The notes: a model not told the origin generated them from the letters alone. A DNA stretch of 64,000 bases from Azospirillum sp. OGB3 (GCF_014192915.1 NZ_JACHYN010000002.1:372001-436000), one strand, 5' to 3'. Counted from the stretch's first letter, positions 43,088 to 52,682 are shown. Numbers and translations are program-made.

Positions 43088-43834
43088 ATGAGCACCGAAG
43101 ACACCCTGCTGTATCTGGACGGCGTGTCGGTCAGCTTCGACGGGTTCCGGGCGCTGAACAGGCTGTCGCTGGTCATCGAGCCGGGCGAGATGCGGGCGAT
43201 CATCGGGCCGAACGGCGCCGGCAAGACGACCATGATGGACGTCATCACCGGCAAGACCCGGCCCGACACCGGCACCATCCTGTTCGAAGGCCGCACCGAC
43301 CTGACCAGCCTGCGCGAGCCGGCCATCGCCAACCTGGGCATCGGCCGCAAGTTCCAGCGCCCCACCGTGTTCGAGATGCACACGGTCTGGGACAATCTGG
43401 AACTGTCGCTGAAGGCGCCGCGCCGCCCGCTCAAGACGCTGACCTACTCGGCCACGCGGGAGGATCGGGCGCGGATCGAGGAGATCCTCGACATCACCCG
43501 CCTGTCGCCGCGTCGCGACCGCCCGGCGGGCAGCCTGTCGCACGGCGAGAAGCAGTGGCTGGAGATCGGCATGCTGCTGGCCCAGGACCCGAAACTGCTG
43601 CTGGTCGACGAGCCGGTGGCCGGCATGACCGACGCCGAGACGGAACAGACCGCCCATCTGCTGAAGGACATCGCCGGCAAGCATTCGGTGATCGTCGTGG
43701 AGCACGACATGGTCTTCGTCCGCGAACTGGGCGTGAAGGTCACGGTGCTGCACGAGGGCTCGGTGCTGGCCGAAGGCTCGCTCGACACGGTGAGCGCCAA
43801 CAAGCAGGTCATCGACGTCTATCTGGGCCGTTGA
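43088..43834 (+). CDS. urtD: Urea ABC transporter ATP-binding protein
   Basis: A 248-residue LivG-like ATPase. Walker A is GPNGAGKTT, the Q-loop is GRKFQRPTVF, the signature is LSHGEKQW, Walker B is LLLVDEPVAGMTD and the H-loop is VVEHDMVFV. LSHGEKQWLEI is characteristic of UrtD. A family B element separates it from urtE. Confidence 0.94.
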   Translation: MSTEDTLLYLDGVSVSFDGFRALNRLSLVIEPGEMRAIIGPNGAGKTTMMDVITGKTRPDTGTILFEGRTDLTSLREPAIANLGIGRKFQRPTVFEMHTVWDNLELSLKAPRRPLKTLTYSATREDRARIEEILDITRLSPRRDRPAGSLSHGEKQWLEIGMLLAQDPKLLLVDEPVAGMTDAETEQTAHLLKDIAGKHSVIVVEHDMVFVRELGVKVTVLHEGSVLAEGSLDTVSANKQVIDVYLGR

Positions 43835-43848
43835 CCGCCAACAATCAT

Positions 43849-43987
43849 CCCTCTCCCGTCCCGGGAGAGGGTGCCCGCGCAGCGGGCGGGTGAGGGTCGT
43901 GCAAGGATCAAGGCACCGTTTCTTGCCGACACCCTCACCCTCCCATGCTGCGCATGGGGCCCTCCCTCTCCCGGGGCGGGAGAGGGG
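43849..43987. repeat. Family B palindromic element, copy 2
   Basis: About 139 bp in the urtD-urtE gap. Ends CCCTCTCCCG and CGGGAGAGGGG; inner GGGTGAGGGT and ACCCTCACCC; centre GCAAGGATC. Its right arm matches the complement of the left arm of the 37.6 kb copy (shared CATGCGC hairpin), so the two copies are in opposite orientation. Confidence 0.8.
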
Positions 43988-44008
43988 TTTTGGATCAGAG
44001 GAAGTTTC

Positions 44009-44704
44009 ATGCTCGACGTACGGTCGGTCGATCTTCATTACGGTGCGGCACAGGCGCTGCGCGGCGTGTCGCTGACGGCGGAGGTGGGGAAGGTCACCTG
44101 CCTGCTGGGGCGCAACGGCGTCGGCAAGTCCTCGCTGCTGCGCGCCATCGTCGGGCTGAAGCCGGTGACCGGCGGCACCATCGCCTGGGACGGCGGCGAC
44201 ATCACCAAGCTCGCCCCGTCGGAACGGGCGCGGCGCGGCATCGCCTATGTGCCGCAGGGGCGCGAGATCTTCCCGCTGCTGACGGTGCGGGAAAACCTGC
44301 TGACCGGCTACGCGCCGCTGAAGCGCGCCGACCGCTCGATCCCCGATGAGGTGTTCGAGCTGTTCCCGGTGCTGAAGTCCATGCTGGACCGCCGCGGCGG
44401 CGACCTGTCGGGCGGGCAGCAGCAGCAGCTCGCCATCGGGCGGGCGCTGGTGACGCGGCCCCGGCTGCTGGTGCTGGACGAGCCGACCGAGGGCATCCAG
44501 CCCAGCATCATCAAGGACATCGGGCGGGCCATCGCCTACCTGCGCGACAAGGGCACGATGGCGATCCTGCTGGTCGAGCAGTATTTCGAGTTCGCCCGCG
44601 ATCTGGCCGACGATTGGGCGGTGATGGAACGCGGCGAGGTCATGCTGGCGGGCAGCCGCGACGGGCTGGAGGAGAGCGAGGTCCGGCGGTACCTGACCGT
44701 TTGA
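44009..44704 (+). CDS. urtE: Urea ABC transporter ATP-binding protein
   Basis: A 231-residue LivF-like ATPase. Walker A is GRNGVGKSS, the Q-loop is YVPQGREIFP, the signature is LSGGQQQQ, Walker B is LLVLDEPTEGIQ and the H-loop is LVEQYFEF. IQPSIIKDI is typical of UrtE. ATG 44009 follows AGAGGAAG; the frame is open upstream through the family B element, which is probably not translated. Last gene of the urea operon. Confidence 0.94.
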   Translation: MLDVRSVDLHYGAAQALRGVSLTAEVGKVTCLLGRNGVGKSSLLRAIVGLKPVTGGTIAWDGGDITKLAPSERARRGIAYVPQGREIFPLLTVRENLLTGYAPLKRADRSIPDEVFELFPVLKSMLDRRGGDLSGGQQQQLAIGRALVTRPRLLVLDEPTEGIQPSIIKDIGRAIAYLRDKGTMAILLVEQYFEFARDLADDWAVMERGEVMLAGSRDGLEESEVRRYLTV

Positions 44705-44720
44705 CGCGCCTGCGTCCAGG

Positions 44721-44804
44721 GCATCCTCGCGATGGCGGAGCCGCGGTTCCGCCATCCTGTGCTTCCCGTGGCGGGAACCGGAAACGCCGCCGTCGCGAGG
44801 ATGG
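44721..44804. repeat. Nested inverted repeats after urtE
   Basis: An outer pair of 18-base arms (GCATCCTCGCGATGGCGG, 16 of 18 complementary to 44787-44804) encloses an inner pair CGGTTCCGCCA / TGGCGGGAACCG. The whole folds into a long hairpin 16 bases after urtE. No T run, so more likely an mRNA 3' stabiliser or repeat relic than an intrinsic terminator. Confidence 0.6.
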
Positions 44805-44887
44805 CACCCCTGCGCTTTGTGGAGCTTGGCGCGGAAGCGCGATGCGCTACCATCGCTGCCAGTCATTCACACCGAAGGCAGTTCCGA

Positions 44888-46288
44888 ATGTCGAGCGTCC
44901 TGTCAGCCGATCCCGTTCTCCAACAGGTTGACCGCGGCTTTGAAGACTCCCTGGGCCGCCTCTGCGACCTGCTGCGCATCCCCAGCGTCAGCACCGACCC
45001 CGCCTACAAGGGCGACGTGCGCCGCGCCGCCGACTGGCTGGTGCGCGAGCTGAGCGGGCTTGGCTTCGACGCCTCCGTGCGCGAGACGGCCGGCCATCCC
45101 GCGGTCGTCGCCCATCATCCGGGGCCTGGCGGTCAGGATGTGCCGCACATCCTCTATTACGGCCATTACGACGTGCAGCCGGCGGAACCGCTGGAGCTGT
45201 GGAACAGCCCGCCCTTCGAGCCGGCCATCGTCGAGGCCGAGCATGGCCGCCGCATCGTCGCCCGCGGCGCGGTGGACGACAAGGGTCAGGTGATGACCTT
45301 CATCGAGGCGTTCCGCGCCTGGCACGCCGTGCACGGCACCCTGCCGATCCGCGCGACCGTCCTGCTGGAGGGCGAGGAGGAAACCGGCAGCCCGAACCTG
45401 CTGCCCTTCCTGAAGGCCAACGCGGAGGAGCTGAAGGCCGACGTCTGCGTGATCACCGACACCAATGCCTGGAACATCGACACCCCGGCCATCACCACCC
45501 GGCTGCGCGGCCTGCTCTATGTCGAGGCGACGCTGCATGGGCCGAGCCACGACCTGCATTCCGGCATGTTCGGCGGCGCGGTGCTGAACCCGATCAACGC
45601 GCTGACCCGCATCCTCGGCCAGATCCACGACGAGGACGGGCGCGTCCGCTTCCCCGGCTTCTACGACGACGTGGCCGAGCCCACGGACGAGGAGAAGGCG
45701 ATGTGGCGCGACCTCGGCTTCGACGAGGGGGCCTTCCTGGCCGGCGTCGGGCTGACGGCCCCGGCGGGCGAGGCGGGGCGCAGCGCGCTGGAGCGGCTGT
45801 GGTCGCGCCCGACCTGCGACATCAACGGCATCTGGGGCGGCTACACCGGGGAGGGGTCCAAGACGGTCATCGCCTCCAAGGCCTCGGCCAAGCTGTCCTG
45901 CCGCCTCGTGCCCGCCCAGGACCCGGAGAAGATCCTGGCCGGGATCAAGAGCTTCCTGGAGGAGCGCACGCCGGCCGACGGGCGGTGGGAGATCAAGGTG
46001 TTCGGCAAGTCGCCGGGCGTCCAGGTGCCGACCGACAGCCCCTATCTGCGCGCCGCCATGGCGGGGCTGGGCGACGTCTTCGCCAACAAGCCGGCGCTGG
46101 TCGGCAGCGGCGGGTCGATCCCGGTCGGCGGCTACATCCGGCAGGCGCTGGGCTTCGACTCGATCTTCGTCGGCTTCGGGCTGGAGGATGACCGCATCCA
46201 TTCGCCCAACGAGAAGTTCGAGGTGAAGTGCCTGCACAACGGCATCCGCTCGCACGCGGCCATGCTGGCGCGCTTCGCCGCTCTCTGA
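44888..46288 (+). CDS. M20-family metallopeptidase (dipeptidase type)
   Basis: A 466-residue cytoplasmic zinc peptidase/amidohydrolase of the ArgE/DapE/CPG2 group. Metal ligands appear as His-Asp in YYGHYDVQP, the bridging Asp in GAVDDKGQ, Glu pair in EGEEETGS, Asp in VITDTN and His in IHSPNEKF. The lid domain, with HDLHSGMFGG, suits dipeptidases related to carnosinase. The substrate is not assigned. ATG 44888 is taken as start. A terminator follows. Confidence 0.88.
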   Translation: MSSVLSADPVLQQVDRGFEDSLGRLCDLLRIPSVSTDPAYKGDVRRAADWLVRELSGLGFDASVRETAGHPAVVAHHPGPGGQDVPHILYYGHYDVQPAEPLELWNSPPFEPAIVEAEHGRRIVARGAVDDKGQVMTFIEAFRAWHAVHGTLPIRATVLLEGEEETGSPNLLPFLKANAEELKADVCVITDTNAWNIDTPAITTRLRGLLYVEATLHGPSHDLHSGMFGGAVLNPINALTRILGQIHDEDGRVRFPGFYDDVAEPTDEEKAMWRDLGFDEGAFLAGVGLTAPAGEAGRSALERLWSRPTCDINGIWGGYTGEGSKTVIASKASAKLSCRLVPAQDPEKILAGIKSFLEERTPADGRWEIKVFGKSPGVQVPTDSPYLRAAMAGLGDVFANKPALVGSGGSIPVGGYIRQALGFDSIFVGFGLEDDRIHSPNEKFEVKCLHNGIRSHAAMLARFAAL

Positions 46289-46319
46289 TCCGTCCCGGTC
46301 CGCAATTTTTCGTGGTTCA

Positions 46320-46356
46320 GCCCGCGGCTGCGCATCACGCGCCCGCGGGCTTTTTT
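46320..46356 (+). terminator. Intrinsic terminator after the M20 peptidase gene
   Basis: GCCCGCGG and CCGCGGGC arms around a 15-base loop, followed by six T. A standard Rho-independent terminator. Confidence 0.88.
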
Positions 46357-46797
46357 GCGCCTTTGGCACCCCTGGCGATCCGTGGCGCCTCCGGCGAAAC
46401 AAACGTTTCTCAAATGAGAAACTTTACAAAACCATCGATGTAATAAATAAAAAGAAAAAAAGTTACCAGCTTTCATGATGCTTTAATAGCTAGTTTACTT
46501 ATGATGTGAGATAACCAGTGAGGTGAGTGCAGTACCGGTTGGCATCGGCGCGCAGTGCAGAATGTTAAAAGGCTCTGTGTTCTAGACTAAAAGGAATCAT
46601 GAACCCGTTGTCGACATCAAGCGTGTGAGCTTTGCGCTCCTGCGTTGGGGAAACTCTTGCGTAATCTGCAGCCCTGTCGGTATCGCGCGTGTCGTGGTCG
46701 GTAGCTCGCTTAGGAATGCGTTGCAGACAATAAAAAGTTGAAGCTCTGCACAAGGTGGCGCGCTGGTTTGCTCGGGAATTCGTGGAGGGAATGTCGC
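46357..46797. other. AT-rich intergenic region before the chemotaxis receptor
   Basis: A 441-base gap that is far more AT-rich than its surroundings, especially 46400-46600. It contains a small inverted repeat GTTTCTC-AAAT-GAGAAAC (46405-46422) and several A/T tracts. No credible gene and no tRNA was found. GGAGGG before ATG 46798 is the receptor's ribosome binding site. The AT tracts could bind nucleoid proteins or mark transferred DNA. Confidence 0.5.
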
Positions 46798-48489
46798 ATG
46801 TCTGTTCTATCGAACATCACGATAAAAGCGAAGATCGTGTCTTCGTTCTCCGTACTCGTCATGTTCATCATCGCATTGGGTCTTTTCAGCATAGACCGCA
46901 TTTCGACGGTGAATGACGCGGGGAAGGACATTCGCGACAATTGGCTGCCGAGTGTCGGCGAGATTGCCCGGATGACCGATTACTTCGAGTTCTACCGGAT
47001 TCTGGAGTCCGCGCACATTCTATCCACCGAGCCTGCCCAGCAGGCCGAGGAGGAGAAGACAATGGCGGCGACCTTGGAGAACTTCCAGGACGCGGTTCGC
47101 AAGTATGAATCCATACTGACCCCCGGCTACGAGACCGAAACGTTCCAGAAGCTCATGGGCCATTGGGAGCGTTACCAGGAACTGAGCCAGCGAAAATTGC
47201 TTCCGTTGTCCCGGGACAATCGCAACAACGAGGCGACCACACTCTACAAAGGCGAATCACGTGTCGAGTTCCGCAAGGCCCAGGAGCTCATGCGCGACCT
47301 CATCCAATTCAACATCCGCAACGGCCGCATCGCCGCCGATCAGGGCGAGGCGACCTACGGGTCGAGCAAGACCCTGCTCATCGTCGCGATTTCCGTCGTG
47401 ACCCTCCTCGGCGCCGTGATGGGGCTGCTGATCATCGCCGGCGTCTCAAAGCCGATCCAGCAGCTCACCGGGGTGATGAACCGCTTGGCGGGGCGCGAAC
47501 TGACGGTCGCCGTGGACGGTGCGCAGCGCAAGGACGAGCTGGGCGCCATGGCCCGCGCCGTCCAGGTCTTCAAGGACGGGCTGATCGAGGCGGACCGGCT
47601 GGCCGCCGCCCAGGCCGCGGAGCAGGCGTCCAAGCTGCGCCGGTCGGAAGCCGTGGAGCGTCTGGTGAACCGCTTCGGGGACTCCTCCGCGGCCTCCCTG
47701 CGCACGGTGGCAGCCGCCGCCTCGGAGTTGGACGCCACCGCCCACAGCATGACTTCCATGGCCGAGCGGACCAACATCCAGGCGACTGCCGTCCAGGCGG
47801 CGGCGGAGCAGACCAGCGCCAACGTCCAGACCGTCGCCTCGGCCACCGAGGAGATGGCCAGCTCCATCCGCGAAATCGCGACGCAGGTGTCGCGGTCCTC
47901 GGAGATCGCCGGGCAGGCGGTGGAACAGGCGACCCGCACCAACGAGACGGTGCGCGGTCTGGTTGAGGCCGCGCAGAAGATCGGCGAGGTGGTCAGCCTC
48001 ATCACCAACATCGCCAGCCAGACCAACCTGCTGGCCCTGAACGCGACGATTGAGGCCGCCCGGGCAGGCGAGGCCGGCAAGGGCTTCGCCGTCGTCGCCG
48101 GCGAGGTGAAGCATCTGGCCTCCCAGACCGCCAAGGCGACCGACGAGATCGCCGCCCAGATCGCCGCCATCCAGGGCGCGACCGACGGCGCGGTGCGCGA
48201 CATCTCGGCCATCGGCGGCATCATCGGCCAGATCAACGAGATCTCCACGACCATCGCCGCCGCTATTGAGGAGCAGGGTGCGGCGACCAACGAGATCTCC
48301 CGCAACGTCCAGGAGGCCGCGACGGGCACCCACCAGGTCTCCGGCAGCATCACCGAGGTCACGCTGGCCGCAGGCGAGACGGGTGCGGCGGCCGGTCAGG
48401 TGATGAGCGCGTCGGGCGAACTGGCCCGCCAGTCGGAAACGCTGCGCAAGGAGATCGAGAGCTTTCTGGCGGAGATCAAGGCCGCCTGA
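46798..48489 (+). CDS. Methyl-accepting chemotaxis protein
   Basis: A 563-residue transmembrane receptor. The first helix is at about residues 11-32, and a four-helix-bundle sensor domain (about 33-190) lacks Cys and resembles 4HB_MCP. The second membrane helix is at about 192-215 ([23 protein letters not shown] region), followed by HAMP ([19 protein letters not shown]). The signalling hairpin tip reads [22 protein letters not shown], a near-invariant MCP block. No CheR-binding C-terminal pentapeptide is evident. Ligand unknown. The first third is less GC-rich than the conserved domain. Confidence 0.93.
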   Translation: MSVLSNITIKAKIVSSFSVLVMFIIALGLFSIDRISTVNDAGKDIRDNWLPSVGEIARMTDYFEFYRILESAHILSTEPAQQAEEEKTMAATLENFQDAVRKYESILTPGYETETFQKLMGHWERYQELSQRKLLPLSRDNRNNEATTLYKGESRVEFRKAQELMRDLIQFNIRNGRIAADQGEATYGSSKTLLIVAISVVTLLGAVMGLLIIAGVSKPIQQLTGVMNRLAGRELTVAVDGAQRKDELGAMARAVQVFKDGLIEADRLAAAQAAEQASKLRRSEAVERLVNRFGDSSAASLRTVAAAASELDATAHSMTSMAERTNIQATAVQAAAEQTSANVQTVASATEEMASSIREIATQVSRSSEIAGQAVEQATRTNETVRGLVEAAQKIGEVVSLITNIASQTNLLALNATIEAARAGEAGKGFAVVAGEVKHLASQTAKATDEIAAQIAAIQGATDGAVRDISAIGGIIGQINEISTTIAAAIEEQGAATNEISRNVQEAATGTHQVSGSITEVTLAAGETGAAAGQVMSASGELARQSETLRKEIESFLAEIKAA

Positions 48490-48534
48490 ACGGGCCGCGG
48501 TTCGGGGGAGCGGTTCGGCAGGATCGGCACGCGA

Positions 48535-48568
48535 AAACGGCGGACGTCCCCAGGGGCGCCCGCCGTTT
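48535..48568. terminator. Hairpin between convergent genes
   Basis: AAACGGCGG and CCGCCGTTT arms with a partly paired inner CCCC/GGGG section, between the receptor gene and the convergent ankyrin gene. A likely shared terminator, although the T run is only three bases. Confidence 0.5.
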
Positions 48569-48586
48569 CGATTCCTGGCTTTCCGG

Positions 48587-51055
48587 TCAGTGCGGCTTCA
48601 GCGCCTCGACCACCTGCATGTGGCCCTGCAGCGCGCCGAGGGTGAGGGCGGAATTGCCGGCGGTGTCCATACGGAACGGGTTGGCGCCGCGCTCCACCAG
48701 CATCCGGGCCACGCGGTCGTGGCCGTTGTTGGCGGCGTACATCAGGGCCGACCAGCCGTGGCTGGCGACCCGGTCCACCGACACGCCGCGGTCGACCAGG
48801 ATTTTCACGACGCCGTCGTGGCCGCGGGCCGCGGCGGCCATCAGGGCGGTCTTGCCGTCGTCGTTGGTGGCGTCGAGTTCGGCCCCGGCGGCGGCCAGCG
48901 CGTGGATCGCCGCCTCGTGACCGCCCCAGGCGGCGTACATGACCGCTGTGGCACCGTCGGCGGTGCGCAGCTCCGTCTTGGCCCGGCGGTCGATCAGCAG
49001 CCGCACCGCGTCGGTCAGTCCCTGCTCGGAGGCCAGCATCAGCAGGGTCTTGCCGTTGTCCACCCGCTTGTTCGGATCGGCGCCGCCATCCAGCACGCGC
49101 TTCAACTCGTCGGTGCGGCGCATCAGGGCGATGGCGCCGTCGCGGCTGTCCAGGCCAGGCCGGACCTCGGCGGCGGCCGGCGTCGCCGACGGGGTGCCGG
49201 GTGCCGCCGAGGCCGTGGGCGTCGCAGGCAGCACGCGTCCTTCGCCGGCGGCCTTGATGCGGTCGCGCAGGTCACCGGTGTTGGGCGCGACGATCAGGGC
49301 ACGCTCGTAGAAACGCCGCGCCTCGTCCCAATTGCCGTCGCGCTCCGCCAGCGCGGCCCAGCGGCGGTAGGTCTCCTCCATGGTCGTCAGGAGGTCCTGG
49401 ATCTCCGGAGTCGCCGGGGCGATCTCGCGCAGTCGCGACACCGTCTCGTAGGCGTTGTTGTTCGGCGGCGTGGTCAGGAGCTTGGCGGCGATCTGCCGGC
49501 GGGCCTGATCGACCAGGGTGCGGACGCGCGGGTTCAGGCCGTTGTCGCTGGCGGAGAAAGGCGTCGACGCGGTGGGAGCCGCAGGCTGGGGCATCGCCGG
49601 GGCGGCCATCTGGGGCGCCGGCTCATCGACCAGTGGCGGCAGGGTGGCGGAGCCGGTCGGGCCTTCGCTCTGCTCCGTGCGGTATTCCGTCGCCCGCGGC
49701 TTGGGCGGTTGGGTGGGCGGTTGGGCGTGCTCCGTGGACAGCGGATCTGCGGCCGGCACCGGGGGCTTCGGCAACTGGGTCGCCGGGGCGACGACCGGCT
49801 GCTCCGGCTTCGCCAGCGGTGCGGGATCGAGCTTGGCGACGGTCGTCGGCGGAGACACCGTGGGAGTGGCCGCCTGAGCCGGAGGTTGGGCCGGAGATTG
49901 GGCGGCCGGCGGGCTCACGGTGCGGGCGGCGGACGGCGGGGCGTCGGATCTGGTCGGCGACGGTCCGGCGACCGGCACACCCGCTTCGGCGGGGAGCGAG
50001 GCGAGATAGGGGTTCTGCGGCCGGGTGACCGCGAGCGTGTCGGGACCGCGGCTGCCCAGGCTGGGCTCGTCCGCGAACGGCCCGAACGGGATGTTCACCC
50101 GCTCCGCCACGAAGCTGCGGAGGTCCTGCCAGCCCTGCCGGGCGTAATCGAGCGCCCGTTCGGGCGTGGCGCCGGGCACCGTCAGGGCCACGCCGGCCCC
50201 GGCGGCGCCGAGCAGGATCAGGGTGGTGATCGCCGCTCCAGCCAGCGCGGCGCGGCGGCGCGGGCGCTTGACGGGCAGATCGGCGACCGGGGCGCCGGCT
50301 TCCGGGATCGTCCAGCCGTCCGGAGCGTCCCAGTCGTTGGCCGGCCAGTCGTTGGCGTCGCGCTCCGCCGCTCGGCGCGGCGGCGGCGGCGCGGCGCGCG
50401 GCGGCGCGGCCACCGGCCCGGTGGGGGAGCCAGCGGAGGGGATGGCGATGGCGGGGGTGACGGAGGGGCCGGCGCCGGGCGTCATGCGGTAGATCACGCC
50501 AAGCTCACGCACCGCCTCGGCAAGCCCGGGGCGGGCCAGCGTGCGTTCCATCTCCGGCGTGCCGCAGAGAAGGACCTGGAGGAAACGCCCGCTCGGCGTC
50601 TCGGAGCGGGTGAGGTCGATCAGGTCGGCCAGCGTCGGCGCGGCCAGGACGCCAGCGTTCTCCACCGCCAGCAGCCCGGTGCCGGCGAGGTCCAGCCGCT
50701 CCTCCAACTCCCCGATCAGCGTGTCGAAATCGCGGTCGTCGCTGTCGGAGGGCAGGGCGGCGTCACCGGCGGCGGAGACCAGATCCTCGACCTGCGCCCC
50801 GGCGCTGGCGGCGACCGGAAGCACCAGCGCCCCGTCGGAGCCGACCTGCTCGACGAGCTGGTGGAAGACCGCGGCCCGTCCGGACCCGGCCTCGCCGACC
50901 AGCACCAGCAGCCGCTTGCGCGCCAGCAGGGCCAGCAGGAGGCCGTCGAAGACCTCCGTCTGGTCGGGGCGCAGGCCGGCGGCCTGGGGTTGGGGCTTCG
51001 CCTTCGCCGCAGAGCGATTCGAGGATGGCGTGGCTTTCGGAGCGGAACGGTCCAT
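48587..51055 (-). CDS. Membrane protein with degenerate AAA domain and ankyrin repeats
   Basis: An 822-residue protein. Residues about 30-200 resemble an ExeA/AAA ATPase, but Walker A is GEAGSGRAA (Lys and Ser/Thr lost) and Walker B is LLAVENAG (Asp lost), so nucleotide hydrolysis is doubtful. A single membrane helix lies at about 268-292 (ITTLILLGAAGAGVALTV). A long Pro/Ala-rich periplasmic linker follows (about 330-490), then a TPR-like helical segment (YRRWAALAERDGNWDEA) and five ankyrin repeats (about 651-822, GKTLLMLASEQGL, GATAVMYAAWGGH, GKTALMAAAARGH, GWSALMYAANNGH). ATG 51055 has no clear ribosome binding site. The layout suggests a link between cytoplasm and envelope. Confidence 0.75.
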   Translation of the reverse strand: MDRSAPKATPSSNRSAAKAKPQPQAAGLRPDQTEVFDGLLLALLARKRLLVLVGEAGSGRAAVFHQLVEQVGSDGALVLPVAASAGAQVEDLVSAAGDAALPSDSDDRDFDTLIGELEERLDLAGTGLLAVENAGVLAAPTLADLIDLTRSETPSGRFLQVLLCGTPEMERTLARPGLAEAVRELGVIYRMTPGAGPSVTPAIAIPSAGSPTGPVAAPPRAAPPPPRRAAERDANDWPANDWDAPDGWTIPEAGAPVADLPVKRPRRRAALAGAAITTLILLGAAGAGVALTVPGATPERALDYARQGWQDLRSFVAERVNIPFGPFADEPSLGSRGPDTLAVTRPQNPYLASLPAEAGVPVAGPSPTRSDAPPSAARTVSPPAAQSPAQPPAQAATPTVSPPTTVAKLDPAPLAKPEQPVVAPATQLPKPPVPAADPLSTEHAQPPTQPPKPRATEYRTEQSEGPTGSATLPPLVDEPAPQMAAPAMPQPAAPTASTPFSASDNGLNPRVRTLVDQARRQIAAKLLTTPPNNNAYETVSRLREIAPATPEIQDLLTTMEETYRRWAALAERDGNWDEARRFYERALIVAPNTGDLRDRIKAAGEGRVLPATPTASAAPGTPSATPAAAEVRPGLDSRDGAIALMRRTDELKRVLDGGADPNKRVDNGKTLLMLASEQGLTDAVRLLIDRRAKTELRTADGATAVMYAAWGGHEAAIHALAAAGAELDATNDDGKTALMAAAARGHDGVVKILVDRGVSVDRVASHGWSALMYAANNGHDRVARMLVERGANPFRMDTAGNSALTLGALQGHMQVVEALKPH

Positions 51056-51260
51056 GGGGGCGCGCGCAATCCAATTGATGGGATGTGACACTCCTGACTC
51101 TAGTGGTCCGCCGTCGTCCTGCGACGGTGCAAAGGGACGGGACCGCCACCTCTTATGGAGAAGGCGCGCGTCGGGATGGCTGATTCGGGCGGAGCGCTGC
51201 GCTATAGGGAGGGACTGCTTTTCCTCCCCCCTCACTGTCCACCCGCGTTGGGAGTCCGTC

Positions 51261-52175
51261 ATGGGCATGGGTCCGATGCGAATCGGCGTCGATCTGGGCG
51301 GCACGAAGATCGCCGCCAGCCTTCTCGCCCCGGACGGGACGGAGCGGGCGCGGCACCGCGCCGGCACGCCGCGCGGCTACGCGGAGACGCTGCAGGCGCT
51401 GGCCGTCGCCGTCGCCGCGCTGGAGGCGCAGGCGGGCTGCCGGGACGCCACGGTCGGGCTGTGCCTGCCCGGCATCGTCGACGGCGCCGCGGGCACCGTG
51501 CACGCGGTCAACCTGCCCTGGCTCGACGGCCGGCCCTTCGCCGCCGATCTGGCGCGGACGCTGGACCGCCCGGTGCGGATCGCCAACGACGCCAACGCCT
51601 TCGTCCTGTCGGAGGCGGTGGACGGCGCCGCCGCCGGGGCGTCGCTGGTCTTCGGTATCATTCTGGGCACCGGAGTTGGCGGCGGGATTGTTGCGGAGCG
51701 GCGCATCCTGGCCGGCGCCAATGCCCTGACCGGGGAGTGGGGGCACAACCCGCTGCCCTGGCGCAGCGCGGAGGACGGTCCGCCGCTGCCCTGCGGCTGC
51801 GGACGGGAGGGCTGCATCGAGACGCTGCTGTGCGGTGCCGGACTGGCCCGCCTGCACCATTGGCGCACGGGGGAGGCGCTGGCCCCGCCGGAGATCGCCG
51901 CCCGCGCCGCCGCCGGCGACGCTGCAGCACGGGCGACGCTGGATCGCCATGCCGACGCGCTGGCCCGCGCGCTGGCCGCCGTCATCAACCTGCTCGATCC
52001 CGACGCGGTGGTGGTCGGCGGCGGCCTGTCGGACCTGCCGGGGCTGTACGAGGCGGTGCCGGCCCTGTGGGGACGTTGGGCGCTGAGCCCGGCACCCCGC
52101 ACCCGCCTCCTGCGGGCGCGCCATGGCGCCGAAAGCGGTATGCGCGGCGCGGCGTGGCTTTGGCCCAAGGAGTGA
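51261..52175 (+). CDS. nagK: ROK-family sugar kinase, probably N-acetylglucosamine kinase
   Basis: A 304-residue cytoplasmic kinase. The phosphate motif is GVDLGGTKIAAS, the ROK zinc site is CGCGREGCIETLL preceded by GEWGHNPLPW with the His ligand, and the catalytic Asp is in IANDANAF. GlcNAc kinase is favoured because a nagA-like deacetylase lies 700 bases away, divergent in direction; fructokinase or glucokinase are alternatives. GGGAG precedes the ATG by six bases. Confidence 0.82.
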   Translation: MGMGPMRIGVDLGGTKIAASLLAPDGTERARHRAGTPRGYAETLQALAVAVAALEAQAGCRDATVGLCLPGIVDGAAGTVHAVNLPWLDGRPFAADLARTLDRPVRIANDANAFVLSEAVDGAAAGASLVFGIILGTGVGGGIVAERRILAGANALTGEWGHNPLPWRSAEDGPPLPCGCGREGCIETLLCGAGLARLHHWRTGEALAPPEIAARAAAGDAAARATLDRHADALARALAAVINLLDPDAVVVGGGLSDLPGLYEAVPALWGRWALSPAPRTRLLRARHGAESGMRGAAWLWPKE

Positions 52176-52247
52176 TCCCTTCGGCCGATGTTTCGAATTT
52201 GGCGCGGCTTTTGCTCTATACCCTCCGACACGGAAGGGAGAGGGCCC

Positions 52248-52577
52248 ATGTTCGGCTTTATATCAGGGTTTCAGAAGGGGCAGCGCGGGTCTTCGCTGCA
52301 AAGTGCAAATCAAAATGCCTATCGCAATATGCAGGAGGCAGCTCCGTCGCATCCCGCGAACGGCGTACTGGCCAAACGTCAGTTGGAGGAGGCCTGTGTC
52401 CTTCTGCAGGATGCGGCCGAGGATCTGGAGTCGGTGCTGTCGGGAATGCCGATGCCCGCCGGCCGGGCCGACCTGAACGAGGCGATCGGCACGATTATGG
52501 AGACGTTGAGGCTGGTCGCCTCCGCCCATGCGCGGCTGGAGCACCCGCAGATCCATGGCGGCGCGCTGGCCGACTGA
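52248..52577 (+). CDS. Small helical protein of unknown function
   Basis: A 109-residue protein, mostly helical, with no membrane segment. The N-terminus is Gly/Ser/Gln-rich; the rest contains two amphipathic helices (LAKRQLEEACVLLQDAAEDL and ADLNEAIGTIMETLRLVASAH) that could form a hairpin. ATG 52248 is preceded by GGAAGGGAGAGGG; ATG 52188 is less likely. It follows nagK by 72 bases. No family recognised. Confidence 0.6.
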   Translation: MFGFISGFQKGQRGSSLQSANQNAYRNMQEAAPSHPANGVLAKRQLEEACVLLQDAAEDLESVLSGMPMPAGRADLNEAIGTIMETLRLVASAHARLEHPQIHGGALAD

Positions 52578-52645
52578 CGCTGGCCGACTGACGGGGCCGG
52601 CCGACCGACGGGGGTGTACGGAAGCCGAACGGACGGGTCGAAAAC

Positions 52646-52682
52646 GCGAAAGGGCGGCTCCGCCGGGGAGCCGCCCTTTCGC
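52646..52682. terminator. Strong hairpin between convergent transcripts
   Basis: A perfect 16-base stem (GCGAAAGGGCGGCTCC and its complement) with a five-base loop. It ends the plus-strand nagK transcript and the minus-strand nagA transcript. The A/T tracts are within the stem. Confidence 0.75.

Noticed and set aside
46430..46797. Sigma-28 promoter for the chemotaxis receptor
   Set aside because: TAAA-like sequences occur but none has a GCCGATAA-type -10 at the right spacing.
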